Source: an uncultured Acetatifactor sp. (lineage in GTDB: Bacteria; Bacillota; Clostridia; Lachnospirales; Lachnospiraceae). From it: 64,000 nt of DNA. The stretch is from contig CAJUCE010000013.1 in the NCBI GenBank assembly GCA_910584865.1, positions 10,819 through 74,818 of the forward strand, in the 5' to 3' direction. The translations under genes were made by a program, and so were the position numbers. Below, in pieces: positions 34,797-43,551 of this stretch (position 1 is the first letter of the stretch; each line of letters begins with the position of its first letter). The notes under the pieces were generated by a model. The model saw only the letters and a list, made by a program, of their open reading frames with translations. It had not been told where the DNA came from and searched no databases.

Positions 34797-35718
34797 AAAG
34801 ATGCTGAATAAAGAGCTGATGGCGAAGGTGGGCCGGAAGTTTTACGGCCACACGAACCTATACAGCAAGTACACGCCGAAGATTCCGGAGGGTGCAGAGC
34901 GTGAGTATATCCGCATGGTGAATGAATATACCGGCATCCTTAAAGAGGAGCTGGAGGCGGAGCTGCCTGCACTCAAAGAGATTTACAAGAAGGAGAGGGA
35001 TGCGGAAGTCCAGAGGCTCCGGGAAGATTCGGCAACGGATTTCCTCCTGGCAGTAATCGGCATATTCAACAAAGTACGGAACAAAGTAGTTGCCAGGTGT
35101 CTTTCCTTCGGTCTGAAGAAAAGGCTTTTGAACCTGGCACTTATCAACCGGAGGATGACAACCAAAGAATGGGAGAAGGTCATCCGTACCAGCCTGGGAA
35201 TAGACATCCGTAAGGATTACTACCTGGGCGATTTTTATATAGAGCAGCTGAAAAAGTGGGTGAGTGAGAATGTAGACCTTATCACTTCCATACCGGAGGA
35301 CACGCTGGACAAAATGAAGGATATTGTCCTGGAGGGATTCAACCGGGGGCGCAGGACTACGGACATCGCAAAGGACATCCAGCTTGCATACGGTGTGAGC
35401 AGGAAAAAGGCGCGGTTCATAGCCAGAGACCAGACGGCAAAGCTCAACGGCCAGATTCAACGCGCCCAGCAGATGGATGCAGGCATCATGGAGTATATCT
35501 GGAGTGATTGCGGAGATGAACGCGTCCGCAGGAGCCACCGGAGACTGAACGGCCAGAAGTTCTCCTGGGAAGGGGAAGGGCCGGAGACCGACAATGGGAG
35601 GCACTGTCACCCCGGCCAGGATTTCAACTGCCGCTGCATAGGCCGGCCGGTATTCAACCGGAACACGCTGAATCTTCCGGTAAAGGAGGACAGCGGCATC
35701 AAGGTAACAATCAAATGA
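34789..35718 (+). CDS. Head morphogenesis protein (MuF/SPP1 gp7 type)
   Basis: A 309-residue minor head protein. The C-terminal half carries the typical MuF pattern: GRRTTDIAKDIQLAYGVSRKKARFIARDQTAKLNGQ, DERVRRSHRRLNGQ and GRHCHPGQDFNCRC. Such proteins join the portal and the prohead and may be injected with DNA. The ATG nine bases after aaggggg was chosen; the gene overlaps the portal stop codon. Confidence 0.9.
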   Translation: MDEKMLNKELMAKVGRKFYGHTNLYSKYTPKIPEGAEREYIRMVNEYTGILKEELEAELPALKEIYKKERDAEVQRLREDSATDFLLAVIGIFNKVRNKVVARCLSFGLKKRLLNLALINRRMTTKEWEKVIRTSLGIDIRKDYYLGDFYIEQLKKWVSENVDLITSIPEDTLDKMKDIVLEGFNRGRRTTDIAKDIQLAYGVSRKKARFIARDQTAKLNGQIQRAQQMDAGIMEYIWSDCGDERVRRSHRRLNGQKFSWEGEGPETDNGRHCHPGQDFNCRCIGRPVFNRNTLNLPVKEDSGIKVTIK

Positions 35719-35733
35719 TAGGAGGTATCAGAG

Positions 35734-35991
35734 ATGGAAAATGCTGTAAAGGCGATTTGCCAGGCTTTAATCGAGGAGGCTGGAATAGTTATCAGTCACA
35801 CGGATAAAATCGCTGCTTTAGGCTCCAGCGAGGCCAGAACAACGGCACAGACGATTGACGGTATGCGCCTGGATGCGGTGGAGCATATCCAGAACCTAAC
35901 CCTGGAGCTTACAAGGGTAATCGCGTCCGGGGAGGAGCCTGGAGAGGAGGAATCCGGTGCAGAACCGGAAGGGGGAGGGGCGGCTGAATGA
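35734..35991 (+). CDS. Small head-region protein, unknown
   Basis: An 85-residue helical protein with an acidic Gly/Glu-rich tail (SGEEPGEEESGAEPEGGG). It has a strong ggaggt SD sequence. It lies between the morphogenesis and protease genes and overlaps the latter by four bases (ATGA). No family recognised. Confidence 0.6.
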   Translation: MENAVKAICQALIEEAGIVISHTDKIAALGSSEARTTAQTIDGMRLDAVEHIQNLTLELTRVIASGEEPGEEESGAEPEGGGAAE

Positions 35992-37409
35992 TGGAACCAA
36001 AATTGAGGAAAGTGAGGCGCCTGGACACTATCCGCCTGGATAAAGACGACCGGACGTACTTCACGGATGAAGGGTATCTGGTAGACCACCCGATTCTTAC
36101 ATCGTGTGGGATATTTGAATACACAAACCCCGATGGTAGTATTCGGAGGGAGTTGCGATTGCCGGAGCATGTGTTCAACGAGAAATCGCTGGCTACATAC
36201 AAGGGAAAGCCCATTATCATCACCCACGAGGCAGGCATCGTGAGCAAAGATAATGTGGATAGGGAGCAGATCGGAACCATTCTTACAAATGGGTACCAGG
36301 ACGGCGAGGATGTCCGCGCTGAAATCATCATCCACAATACGGATGCTATGAAGGACAGCGGATTGAAAGAGCTTTCCCTGGGGTACAATCTGGACCTGGT
36401 GGAGGAGCCGGGCACTTATAACGGCGAGCCTTACGATGCAATCCAGACGAATATTGTCATAAACCACCTGGCACTTGTGGCATCGGCACGAGCCGGGGAG
36501 CAGGCCAGGCTCAACATTGACGGTTCGGATGAACCAGAACTTAAAGGAGGTAAACTGATGGCAAATGAAACAAAGAGCCGCGCAGACGGCGGCGCGATGT
36601 CAGCGGAGGAGCTTAAAAAGGCTATTGAGGCGTACAAGGAACGCAAGGCCGGCAGAGCTGCCGCTGGGAGTGAAGAGCCACCGGCAGCTGATGAAGCCGG
36701 TGCAGCTGCAGCAGAGGAATCCACCACGGAGCCTGCAACCGAGGAGGAGAAAGCCGCAGACGGAGAAGGATGTGAGGAGCCTGCACCGGAGGAGGGGAGT
36801 TCTCCTGCCGACATCGCGCAGATGGTGAAAGACCGGCGCGACCGCAGGGATGCAGAGGAGGACCCGAAGGATGTAGAGGGGGCTATGGGAGTCATCGCCC
36901 AGCAGGACGAGGATATTGATATGCTCCTGGCCTGCCTGGAGAAGGTTATGGCTGATGCGGCGGTGGACAGCGCGGATAATGCGGACGGCGGCACGGATGC
37001 AGCAGACCAGGCAGACAACGCAGACCAGGCGGACGGTTCCGATGACAAGAGTGGTTCTCTCAATGCTGATTCGGTAGATGAAATCTTCCGTCAGCGTTTG
37101 AGCATCTGCCGGATTGGGGATAAGCTCCACATTGACGGCATGGAGAATAAGTCCATCCTGGAAGGGAAAAAGGCTATCATCGCCAAAGTCCTTCCCGGAA
37201 TGAGGCTTGACGGAAAGAGCAACGCTTATGTGGATGCTGCCTATGATATGGCCGTGAATGAAGTCAATAAGCGGAAGGACGTTTCTTTCCAGAAAAAGCA
37301 GATGACCGGAAAGACGGCACCGGCAACCAGGACAGACGGAAATCCTGCCGGCAAGAGCGGAGCAGCGCAGGCAAGACAGCGCATGATTGATAGAGAAGGA
37401 GGTAAGTAG
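35988..37409 (+). CDS. DUF2213 prohead protease with scaffold-like C-terminal half
   Basis: A 473-residue protein. Residues about 1-185 match DUF2213, a group of predicted prohead serine proteases (PIIITHEAGIVSKDNVDREQIG; GLKELSLGYNLDL; NHLALVASARAG). After that the sequence becomes Ala/Glu/Asp-rich, like a scaffold, and ends with a folded helical part (MENKSILEGKKAIIAKVLPG). A second SD sequence and ATG lie inside the gene at the domain junction (see the nested CDS). The protease would cleave the scaffold and capsid during head maturation. Confidence 0.85.
   Translation: MMEPKLRKVRRLDTIRLDKDDRTYFTDEGYLVDHPILTSCGIFEYTNPDGSIRRELRLPEHVFNEKSLATYKGKPIIITHEAGIVSKDNVDREQIGTILTNGYQDGEDVRAEIIIHNTDAMKDSGLKELSLGYNLDLVEEPGTYNGEPYDAIQTNIVINHLALVASARAGEQARLNIDGSDEPELKGGKLMANETKSRADGGAMSAEELKKAIEAYKERKAGRAAAGSEEPPAADEAGAAAAEESTTEPATEEEKAADGEGCEEPAPEEGSSPADIAQMVKDRRDRRDAEEDPKDVEGAMGVIAQQDEDIDMLLACLEKVMADAAVDSADNADGGTDAADQADNADQADGSDDKSGSLNADSVDEIFRQRLSICRIGDKLHIDGMENKSILEGKKAIIAKVLPGMRLDGKSNAYVDAAYDMAVNEVNKRKDVSFQKKQMTGKTAPATRTDGNPAGKSGAAQARQRMIDREGGK
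36543..36560 (+). promoter_or_regulatory. Internal Shine-Dalgarno and start codon
   Basis: aaaggaggt, six bases, then ATG, all within the reading frame of the protease gene and at its domain boundary. Confidence 0.75.
36558..37409 (+). CDS. Nested in-frame scaffold protein (internal start)
   Basis: Within the DUF2213 gene, aaaggaggt is followed after 6 bases by an in-frame ATG that begins MANETKSRADGG. This gives a 283-residue product without the protease domain. The product is Ala/Asp/Glu-rich and probably helical, as scaffolds are. Phage lambda uses the same arrangement (Nu3 inside C). The signal is plain in the sequence; its use is inferred. Confidence 0.65.
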   Translation: MANETKSRADGGAMSAEELKKAIEAYKERKAGRAAAGSEEPPAADEAGAAAAEESTTEPATEEEKAADGEGCEEPAPEEGSSPADIAQMVKDRRDRRDAEEDPKDVEGAMGVIAQQDEDIDMLLACLEKVMADAAVDSADNADGGTDAADQADNADQADGSDDKSGSLNADSVDEIFRQRLSICRIGDKLHIDGMENKSILEGKKAIIAKVLPGMRLDGKSNAYVDAAYDMAVNEVNKRKDVSFQKKQMTGKTAPATRTDGNPAGKSGAAQARQRMIDREGGK

Positions 37410-37411
37410 TA

Positions 37412-37912
37412 ATGGCAGCACAGATGAATTACAGTTTTGATACCCCGAAGGGTGTCGCAGGCGGCAAGGTAGACCTGGCGTATGACGAGGTAGTGACGAG
37501 ACAGAATGAGGAGGCCGATGGCGTCCTCAAATTCGGTATGGCGGTAACTGTGGGAACGTCCGCAGGCTCCACGGTCAAAGTACCGGTGGCAGGCACCACC
37601 AAAGCGCAGATTGAGGGCGTGGTACTCCATGCGGCCAATACGGAGCAGGATATGTCCGGCAAGGTCATTCTGAAAAAGGATGTATCGGTCAGCATCATGC
37701 GTAAAGGGCATGTATGGGGCAGGATTGCAGCTGACGCGGTTCCCACCTATGCAGGAGTTGCTTATGTGGTGACTTCCGGGAAAGACGCAGGAGCCTTTAC
37801 CCACCTGGAGAAACAGGATGGTGACGATGGGGCGGCGAACCTGGACATCGGGGCGAAGTTCGGCAACGCAAGCGATACCGACAATGGCATCGCAGTCATT
37901 GAGTTAGGCTAA
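37412..37912 (+). CDS. Capsid decoration/cement protein (DUF2190-like)
   Basis: A 166-residue beta-rich protein (YDEVVTRQNEEADGVLKFGMAVTVG, GRIAADAVPTYAGVAYVV) resembling Gp24/DUF2190-type structural cement proteins that stabilise the capsid. It lies directly between the protease/scaffold and the major capsid gene, which supports this. Confidence 0.75.
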   Translation: MAAQMNYSFDTPKGVAGGKVDLAYDEVVTRQNEEADGVLKFGMAVTVGTSAGSTVKVPVAGTTKAQIEGVVLHAANTEQDMSGKVILKKDVSVSIMRKGHVWGRIAADAVPTYAGVAYVVTSGKDAGAFTHLEKQDGDDGAANLDIGAKFGNASDTDNGIAVIELG

Positions 37913-37932
37913 GAAAAGGAGGAATCTGAACA

Positions 37933-38982
37933 ATGAATGAGAACAAGAGGTACAATCCCGATATGCCGTCCGAAGGTTATGACCAGGCGGATTATGAGGC
38001 GTTGAAGGCATCCAACATCATGCCTACCCTGGCAACCGTAAAGGGGATGCACTTTGACAGCGCGGAGGATGCAAGCATTTTCTTCGCAAGGGAGCTGGAC
38101 TATGTAAAGTCCAAATCCTATGACAAGATTTATCCGGAGTTTACCGCTCTGAACCATTTCCCGATCACACATGAGATTCCGGAAGGCGCGGAGACCATGA
38201 CGTATTACAGCTATGAAAAGACCGGCTTTGCCGCCATCATCGGCAATTACGCCACCGACCTTCCCAGGGCAGATGTGAAGGGAGAGCCGACCACGGCATC
38301 CGTGAAGTCCATCGGTGACAGCTACGGTTACTCCATCCAGGAAATGAGAGCCAGCCGCCATGCAGGAAAGAGCCTGGATACCAGGAAAGCGGAGGCGGCG
38401 CGTTATGCCATCGACCGGACGGCCAATACCATCGCCTTTGCCGGTGATAAAGAACATAAGCTCATGGGTATGCTGTCCAGCGATAACAATATCCCTCTGT
38501 ACACGCTTTCCACTGTGGAGGTAGACGGAGTACAGCATACGGAGTTCAAGTACAAGAGCGCACAGCAGATTTTGGATGACATCAACGGCATGTTCGGTTA
38601 TATGGCAGACATCACCCAGGATGTAGAGAGGGCGGACACTCTGATGCTGCCGTCTGATGTTTACATCGACATTTCCACCAGGCAGATTCCAAATACCGGC
38701 TTTACGGTGAAGAAATTTCTGCTGGATAATGCGCCTTATCTGAAAGACATTATTTCCGCTCCGGAAATGTCCGGGAAAAGCAAGTCCACGAATCCCTACG
38801 GCAAGAATGTGATGATGCTCTACACCAACAGCGCGGAGAAGTTCAGCCTGGAGATTCCGATGGCGTTTTACCAGTACCCTCTCCAGAACCGTAACCTGGA
38901 GGTAATCATCCCCTGCGAAGAGCGGATCGCCGGCATCATTCTGTATTATCCGCTGTCCGCACTTATCGCGGTCGGCGTCTAA
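37933..38982 (+). CDS. Major capsid protein
   Basis: A 349-residue protein of the DUF2184 capsid group: ADYEALKASNIMPTLATVKGM, YDKIYPEFTALNHFPITHEIPEG, AFAGDKEHKLMGMLSSDNNI, and a C-terminal LEVIIPCEERIAGIILYYPLSALIAVGV. It should adopt the HK97 fold and build the icosahedral shell. It has a strong aaaggagg SD sequence, as expected for the most abundant head protein. Confidence 0.9.
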   Translation: MNENKRYNPDMPSEGYDQADYEALKASNIMPTLATVKGMHFDSAEDASIFFARELDYVKSKSYDKIYPEFTALNHFPITHEIPEGAETMTYYSYEKTGFAAIIGNYATDLPRADVKGEPTTASVKSIGDSYGYSIQEMRASRHAGKSLDTRKAEAARYAIDRTANTIAFAGDKEHKLMGMLSSDNNIPLYTLSTVEVDGVQHTEFKYKSAQQILDDINGMFGYMADITQDVERADTLMLPSDVYIDISTRQIPNTGFTVKKFLLDNAPYLKDIISAPEMSGKSKSTNPYGKNVMMLYTNSAEKFSLEIPMAFYQYPLQNRNLEVIIPCEERIAGIILYYPLSALIAVGV

Positions 38983-38999
38983 AGAAGGAGGAAAAGCAC

Positions 39000-39386
39000 A
39001 TGGCTATGAAGATTGAGAATATTTCTACCGGAAAGATTATCGGAATCGGGGAGGTTACTGTCCTCCCCGGTGAGACAAAGGAGATTCCTGCAGCATACGA
39101 ATCAAGCCCCATCCTGGAGGTCTATAAGCAGATGGGGTTTGCCCGGATCACCGGCAAGACGTCCGCGCCTGCAAAAACCAAGAAGGAGGTAGAGGCAGAG
39201 AAAAAGGCGGCGGCAGAAAAGGCCGCTGCTGATGCGGAGGAGCTGCGGAAAGCGCGCCTGGCATCCCTGGAGGGAATCAGTGAGGAGGGCCTGGCGTCTC
39301 TGGCAAATGAGCTGGGAATCAACCCTGCGGAGTGCAAAGACCAGAAGGACGTGCTGAAAAAGGTCAAGGCGGCTCTGGAGAAATAG
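39000..39386 (+). CDS. Head-region protein, unknown
   Basis: A 128-residue protein with a small N-terminal beta domain (IIGIGEVTVLPGETKEIPA), an Ala/Lys/Glu coiled helix, and a C-terminal helical pair (LASLANELGINPAECKDQKDVLKKV) of the rho-N/SAP-like type. It lies where head-completion or decoration genes are usual. Confidence 0.6.
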   Translation: MAMKIENISTGKIIGIGEVTVLPGETKEIPAAYESSPILEVYKQMGFARITGKTSAPAKTKKEVEAEKKAAAEKAAADAEELRKARLASLEGISEEGLASLANELGINPAECKDQKDVLKKVKAALEK

Positions 39387-39402
39387 GAGGGAGGGACCGA
39401 AG

Positions 39403-39831
39403 ATGGACGCACTCGATATTTTCCGCATCGTGGCGGCAGAGTTCGCAGACGTGCCGGATGATGATGTGGTAGACCCGGAGACCGGAAAAAAGACCTATGG
39501 CGTCAAGACGTTCCTGGAGCTGTATTCGGACCAGATTTCAGAAAAGAGGTTCGGCAGCACATACCAGAAAGCCCTTGCGTATTTGACTGCACACAAATTA
39601 AAGATGAATGGCTATGGGAACGCGGAAAACGGAACTATCGGGGATTCCCTGCGAGTGAGTTCCTATTCGGAAGGTGAGACCTCCATCACCTACGCCACCG
39701 GACAGCAGACGAACCTCCAGGTCGATGCGGAGTATGCACTAACCGTATACGGCCTGGAGTTTCTTACGCTCCGGAGAAACGCCATCATCCCGATTATCAG
39801 CGCAGGGGAGGCGAAAAGCTATGGGCGTTAG
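39403..39831 (+). CDS. Head-tail connector protein (DUF4054)
   Basis: A 142-residue protein (DIFRIVAAEFADVPDDDV; SDQISEKRFGSTYQKALAYLTAHKLKM; EFLTLRRNAIIP) matching DUF4054, a connector family of myoviruses with this gene order. It would form the ring between portal and tail. It overlaps the next gene by 11 bases. Confidence 0.8.
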   Translation: MDALDIFRIVAAEFADVPDDDVVDPETGKKTYGVKTFLELYSDQISEKRFGSTYQKALAYLTAHKLKMNGYGNAENGTIGDSLRVSSYSEGETSITYATGQQTNLQVDAEYALTVYGLEFLTLRRNAIIPIISAGEAKSYGR

Positions 39832-40291
39832 GTTCAGAGACCGGATAACACCGGAGGGACAGCGTTTCTTCCGGGAGCTGGCAGAATTAAAAGACCTTGA
39901 AGTCCGCGTGGGATTCCAGAGAGGGGATGCGTCAGAGGAGGACGGGACGGATATGTGCGATGTGGCGGCTTATAACGAGCTGGGAACAGACCATATACCG
40001 GCCAGGCCATTCATCAGACAGAGCGTGGATGATAACGAAAGCAAGATAAATTCATTCTTGAAAGAGGAGGTAAAGGGCTTTACGCAGGGGAAATCTGCGG
40101 AGCAAATACTGAAAGAGATAGGCATATTCCAGAAGGACCTCATGCAGGATAAAATCACTTCCGGGAGTTTTGAGCCAAATGCGGCATCTACCATCAAGAA
40201 GAAAGGGAGCAGCAAGCCCCTGGTAGACACCGGGCGGATGCGGCAGTCCGTGAATTATGTCATCCAGAAGAAAGGAAGTGGGGACGATTGA
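39821..40291 (+). CDS. Neck/tail-completion protein (HK97 gp10-like)
   Basis: A 156-residue protein with VRVGFQRGDASEEDGTDMCDVAAYNELGTDHIPARPFIRQSV and a late KPLVDTGRMRQSVNYVI. This is the common pattern of HK97 gp10-type/virion morphogenesis proteins that join head and tail. Confidence 0.8.
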   Translation: MGVRFRDRITPEGQRFFRELAELKDLEVRVGFQRGDASEEDGTDMCDVAAYNELGTDHIPARPFIRQSVDDNESKINSFLKEEVKGFTQGKSAEQILKEIGIFQKDLMQDKITSGSFEPNAASTIKKKGSSKPLVDTGRMRQSVNYVIQKKGSGDD

Positions 40292-40692
40292 GATTTCTGA
40301 AAAGACCATACACGATAAGGCGGTATTCTGCCCCGGTTTATGTTCGAGGGTATTCTTCTATACCCTATGAGGATATAACGCTCCCTATGGACGTACAGAC
40401 GCTAGAGGACATAACTGTGACAACGCCGGACGGTACGGAGTCAGTCCAGAGGCTAAAGGTTTTCTGTGATTTTGAAATCAAGGTGGAGGATGAAGGGAAA
40501 CAGCAGAAATCAGACCGGCTCTGGTATCAGAACAAGTGGTTTGACTGCAAATCCAGCCGGTTAAGCGAGAATACGCCGCTAAGACACTACACGGCCACTT
40601 TCATCCAGTGCTTAAAGCAGGACCAGGGGCCAGGCCCCGGAGAGGAAGAAAAGGGAGAGGAGGGAACGGCGGATGAACCTGGTGGAAGTTAA
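40288..40692 (+). CDS. Head closure/neck protein
   Basis: A 134-residue beta-rich protein with an acidic Gly/Glu tail (GPGPGEEEKGEEG). The TTG start overlaps the preceding stop codon, and aaggaagtgggg is upstream. The position between the gp10-like and terminator-like genes suggests a neck or stopper component. No motif confirms it. Confidence 0.6.
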   Translation: MRFLKRPYTIRRYSAPVYVRGYSSIPYEDITLPMDVQTLEDITVTTPDGTESVQRLKVFCDFEIKVEDEGKQQKSDRLWYQNKWFDCKSSRLSENTPLRHYTATFIQCLKQDQGPGPGEEEKGEEGTADEPGGS

Positions 40693-41293
40693 GGAAGTGC
40701 TTTACGATGCTACGGAGCGTTTTTTCGCTGGGGCAGCTATCATCTGGACAGAACAGATAAACACAAAGCCACCAGTGCCGTATGTCACCCTTAAAACCGG
40801 TGGCATCAAAAGAGACACTTTCCCGATTATTGACGAGGAGGGGCGCAGCGTATACCAGTGCGGCACCACCCTGGAAGTAAACCTATACACGAATGGAAAG
40901 CCGATGCCATCCGGGAAGAATCAGACCGGCAATTTCATTGATACCGCAACGTCCGATTTATCAGAGTTCGCTATCTTCCTGGATTCAGAGAGGATGACGG
41001 ACTTTTTCAGTAAGAGGGGTGTGGGGATTCTTCTCATGCCCCCGGTGCGGAATCTTACCGGCTTGCAGAACAGCACGCAGTACCGGTACCGGGCGATGGC
41101 GGAGTTTACTGTTACCTATGTCCAGGAGGCAGACGGACAGTATGGCATCAGCAGTATGCCGATGGTTCCGAACAGCTCCGGAGGCGGCATAAGCGATATG
41201 GCGGCGGCAGAGACCGAAGCCATAAAAGAAGTAGAATTGATAGAAGAATCAGAAGGAGGTACAGACAATGCAGCAGAACAATCCATTGGATGA
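40673..41293 (+). CDS. Neck terminator/tail-end protein
   Basis: A 206-residue protein (VPYVTLKTGGIKRDTFPIID; GTTLEVNLYTNG; YRYRAMAEFTVTYVQEADG) similar in pattern to tail terminators of contractile phages (gp12/LIC_12616-like). It should cap the tail tube at the head end. Its 3' end overlaps the sheath gene start by 26 bases. Confidence 0.7.
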   Translation: MNLVEVKEVLYDATERFFAGAAIIWTEQINTKPPVPYVTLKTGGIKRDTFPIIDEEGRSVYQCGTTLEVNLYTNGKPMPSGKNQTGNFIDTATSDLSEFAIFLDSERMTDFFSKRGVGILLMPPVRNLTGLQNSTQYRYRAMAEFTVTYVQEADGQYGISSMPMVPNSSGGGISDMAAAETEAIKEVELIEESEGGTDNAAEQSIG

Positions 41294-42404
41294 CATTGTA
41301 AAATGCGATATTGAGATTGCGAATCCGGGTTCCAATGATGCTACGTTTGACAGCATTTTACTGGTGGTGCCTGCCCCGGCAGTGGAGGGCATCTCCAAAC
41401 TCACTAAGACCACGGCTATTTCAAAGGCTGATGAACTGCTCAATTACGGATATACCATGGATGATGGCGCATACCTGGCGGCATCGGTGGCGTTTTCGCA
41501 GTCTCCATCACCGGGGGATGTGTATGTGGTGGTACGGAAATCCAGCATCCCGGAAGTGGTGGAGGGAGAGGATGAAGGTACGGAGCCTGCACCGGTGTAT
41601 GAGGACATCCGGGAAACGCTTGCCAGGGCAAACCGGGAGGCGTCTTTCTACGGCATCCACATTACAGATTTCAAAGACCCGGAGGATGTCCGCAACGCGG
41701 TAAGCTGGACAGAGACGCAGGAGAAGATTTTCGGATTCGAGTATACGGACATCGACAGCTGCCCGATCAAGAATTTTTCCTATTACCGGAGCTACGGAAA
41801 GTTCTCTGGACTGGCAGACGGCTATGAGGATGGGGAAAAGCCTGTGGAGAATGAATACGCTGCGCTTGCAACAATGGCAAAGTGTTTCGGGTATCAGCCT
41901 GGCTCCGAGACCTGGAACCTCAAAGAGGAGGCGACCATCGTTCCCTCCAGGCTCACGTCCGACCAGAAAAAGACGCTGGATGCAAACAACATGAATGTGA
42001 ATCTCCGGTATGCAAGCTGTAACTGCAACATGGGCGGCAAGATGCTCTCCGGGGAGTGGATTGACGTCATTCGTTTCCGCGACTGGCTGAAAAACCGTAT
42101 GCAGTTCCTTGTGTTCGGTGTTCTGAAAGCCAATCCGAAAGTGCCGTATGAGGACAGCGGAATCGGCGCTATCCAGGGAGCTATGGAAAAAGCCCTCTCC
42201 GAAGGGCAGACCTATGGCGGTATCGCGCAGACATCCTTTGATGCTGATGATAACGAGATTCCGGGGTACGTTACCACGGTTCCCCTGGCAAGCGATTTGA
42301 CAGAGGATCAGCGGAAATCACGCAAGCTGCCTAATTGCAGATGGACGGCGCGGCTGGCCGGAGCAATCCATCTGGTGGAAATTGACGGCACATTGAGATT
42401 CTAA
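41268..42404 (+). CDS. Tail sheath protein (DUF3383)
   Basis: A 378-residue contractile sheath subunit: an N-terminal VKCDIEIANPGSNDATFDSIL, a middle FYGIHITDFKDPEDVRNAVSWTE, then NVNLRYASCNCNMGGKMLSGEWIDVIRFRDWL and FLVFGVLKANPKVPYEDSGI. This matches DUF3383 sheath proteins of myoviruses. Its presence shows that this phage has a contractile tail. The SD sequence agaaggaggt lies inside the preceding gene. Confidence 0.92.
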   Translation: MQQNNPLDDIVKCDIEIANPGSNDATFDSILLVVPAPAVEGISKLTKTTAISKADELLNYGYTMDDGAYLAASVAFSQSPSPGDVYVVVRKSSIPEVVEGEDEGTEPAPVYEDIRETLARANREASFYGIHITDFKDPEDVRNAVSWTETQEKIFGFEYTDIDSCPIKNFSYYRSYGKFSGLADGYEDGEKPVENEYAALATMAKCFGYQPGSETWNLKEEATIVPSRLTSDQKKTLDANNMNVNLRYASCNCNMGGKMLSGEWIDVIRFRDWLKNRMQFLVFGVLKANPKVPYEDSGIGAIQGAMEKALSEGQTYGGIAQTSFDADDNEIPGYVTTVPLASDLTEDQRKSRKLPNCRWTARLAGAIHLVEIDGTLRF

Positions 42405-42423
42405 GAAGGGAGGATAAAGACCT

Positions 42424-42834
42424 ATGAGAGTAACAACCTATAATCCCAAAGAAGTGACCTGCGCTCTGGGGAATCACATCATGTCTGGATTTGCGGATGA
42501 CAGTTTTATTGCCATCGAGCCTGCCGGTGACGGTACCAGCTATGTGGTAGGCGCGGATGGGGAGATTGCCAGGAGCATTGACCCTTCTAAGCTCTACACT
42601 ATCAAAATATCGTTGCTGCAGGCGTCCAGGAGTAATTCCTTCCTGGAGAGGAAATACCGGCAGGACCAGAAGAACGGCCAGGGCACATTCTCTGTTACCA
42701 TCAATGACATTCTGGGAGCGGAGAAATTCGTGGGAGCCATCGGCTGGGTAACGAAACCGGCGGCATGGAACCGCGGCAAGACGCAGCAGAACCGTGAATG
42801 GGAGATTGTGGTAGCAGAGGGAGATTTCAAATAA
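42424..42834 (+). CDS. Tail tube protein (DUF3277)
   Basis: A 136-residue protein (YNPKEVTCALGNHIMSGFADDSF; KNGQGTFSVTINDILGAEKF; CxG-less beta barrel) of the DUF3277 tube group that always accompanies DUF3383 sheaths. It forms the inner tube. Confidence 0.9.
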   Translation: MRVTTYNPKEVTCALGNHIMSGFADDSFIAIEPAGDGTSYVVGADGEIARSIDPSKLYTIKISLLQASRSNSFLERKYRQDQKNGQGTFSVTINDILGAEKFVGAIGWVTKPAAWNRGKTQQNREWEIVVAEGDFK

Positions 42835-42854
42835 GAGCATAGGAGGATAAACAC

Positions 42855-43349
42855 ATGGCACTGAAACAGATGGAGCCGACAAAGGAAAAGGTCGGCGGTT
42901 ACAATTTTTATATCAAACCTTTTGCCGCTTTCAAGGCGGCGAACCTTACCGGGGAGCTGGCGTCCGTGCTGGCTCCTCTTTTGGGTGCACTGGCGCCTCT
43001 GGTATCAGATCAGAAGGAAGGGAGCCTTATGGACATTGACGCAGCGCAGGCGGCAGAGGCACTGTCCAACTGCACCAACATCTCCGGAGACAAGATGGAA
43101 AAGCTCATGCAGAAATTACTCCTGGGAGGGCATATCGTTGTGGAGCTGCCGGACGAGGAGGGAGAGACTAAGGCGGAGCGCCTGGACATGGATATTGCGA
43201 ATGAGATTTTCTGCGGAGAAGTCCAGGATATGTTCATCCTCTGTTTCCACGTAATCAAGCTGAATTTCAACGGTTTTTTCAAGAAAATCGCCGGCCTATC
43301 TGGGAAAGTAGGGTCGGCGAGTCCGAAGACGCCGCGCAAGGTTATCTGA
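42855..43349 (+). CDS. Tail assembly chaperone, short form
   Basis: A 164-residue protein (KEKVGGYNFYIKPFAAFKAANLTGELASVLAPLLGAL; YCxx-free helical middle; FHVIKLNFNGFFKKIAGLSG) of the phage tail assembly chaperone type. It helps the tape measure protein and tube assemble, and is not part of the virion. The last part of the gene carries a -1 slippery sequence that leads into a longer product. Confidence 0.85.
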   Translation: MALKQMEPTKEKVGGYNFYIKPFAAFKAANLTGELASVLAPLLGALAPLVSDQKEGSLMDIDAAQAAEALSNCTNISGDKMEKLMQKLLLGGHIVVELPDEEGETKAERLDMDIANEIFCGEVQDMFILCFHVIKLNFNGFFKKIAGLSGKVGSASPKTPRKVI

Positions 43350-43549
43350 AATACGGCAAGTTTGATTACGAACAATTTAGCGAGTTGGAATTACGCTGCT
43401 ACATTCTGATAAAGGCAGGCATCGCGTCCATGCAGGAATTAAAGGAGTATTACACCCTGGACGAGGCGCTTAAGCTGTATGCGCTCTATCTCATGGAGCG
43501 TGATGTGGAAAATGGGCGGGCTAACGAGCTGGAAAGGAGGAATAAGTAA
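42855..43549 (+). CDS. Tail assembly chaperone, -1 frameshifted long form
   Basis: At 43274-43280 the heptamer TTTTTTC is read T TTT TTC in the zero frame, a canonical -1 slippery site. The -1 frame is open from there past the short-form stop and continues as AAQGYLKYGKFDYEQF, ending in VENGRANELERRNK at the TAA at 43547-43549. The -1 frame has no credible start of its own. This is the G/GT arrangement known from phage lambda and many contractile phages; a downstream structure was not modelled. Confidence 0.8.
43274..43280 (+). other. -1 ribosomal slippery sequence
   Basis: T TTT TTC in the reading frame of the short chaperone, 70 bases before its stop codon. Confidence 0.85.
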
Positions 43550-43551
43550 AC

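Noticed and set aside
36600..37421. Minus-strand open frame opposite the scaffold part
   Set aside because: Produced by Ala/Glu-rich codon bias of the real gene; no SD sequence.
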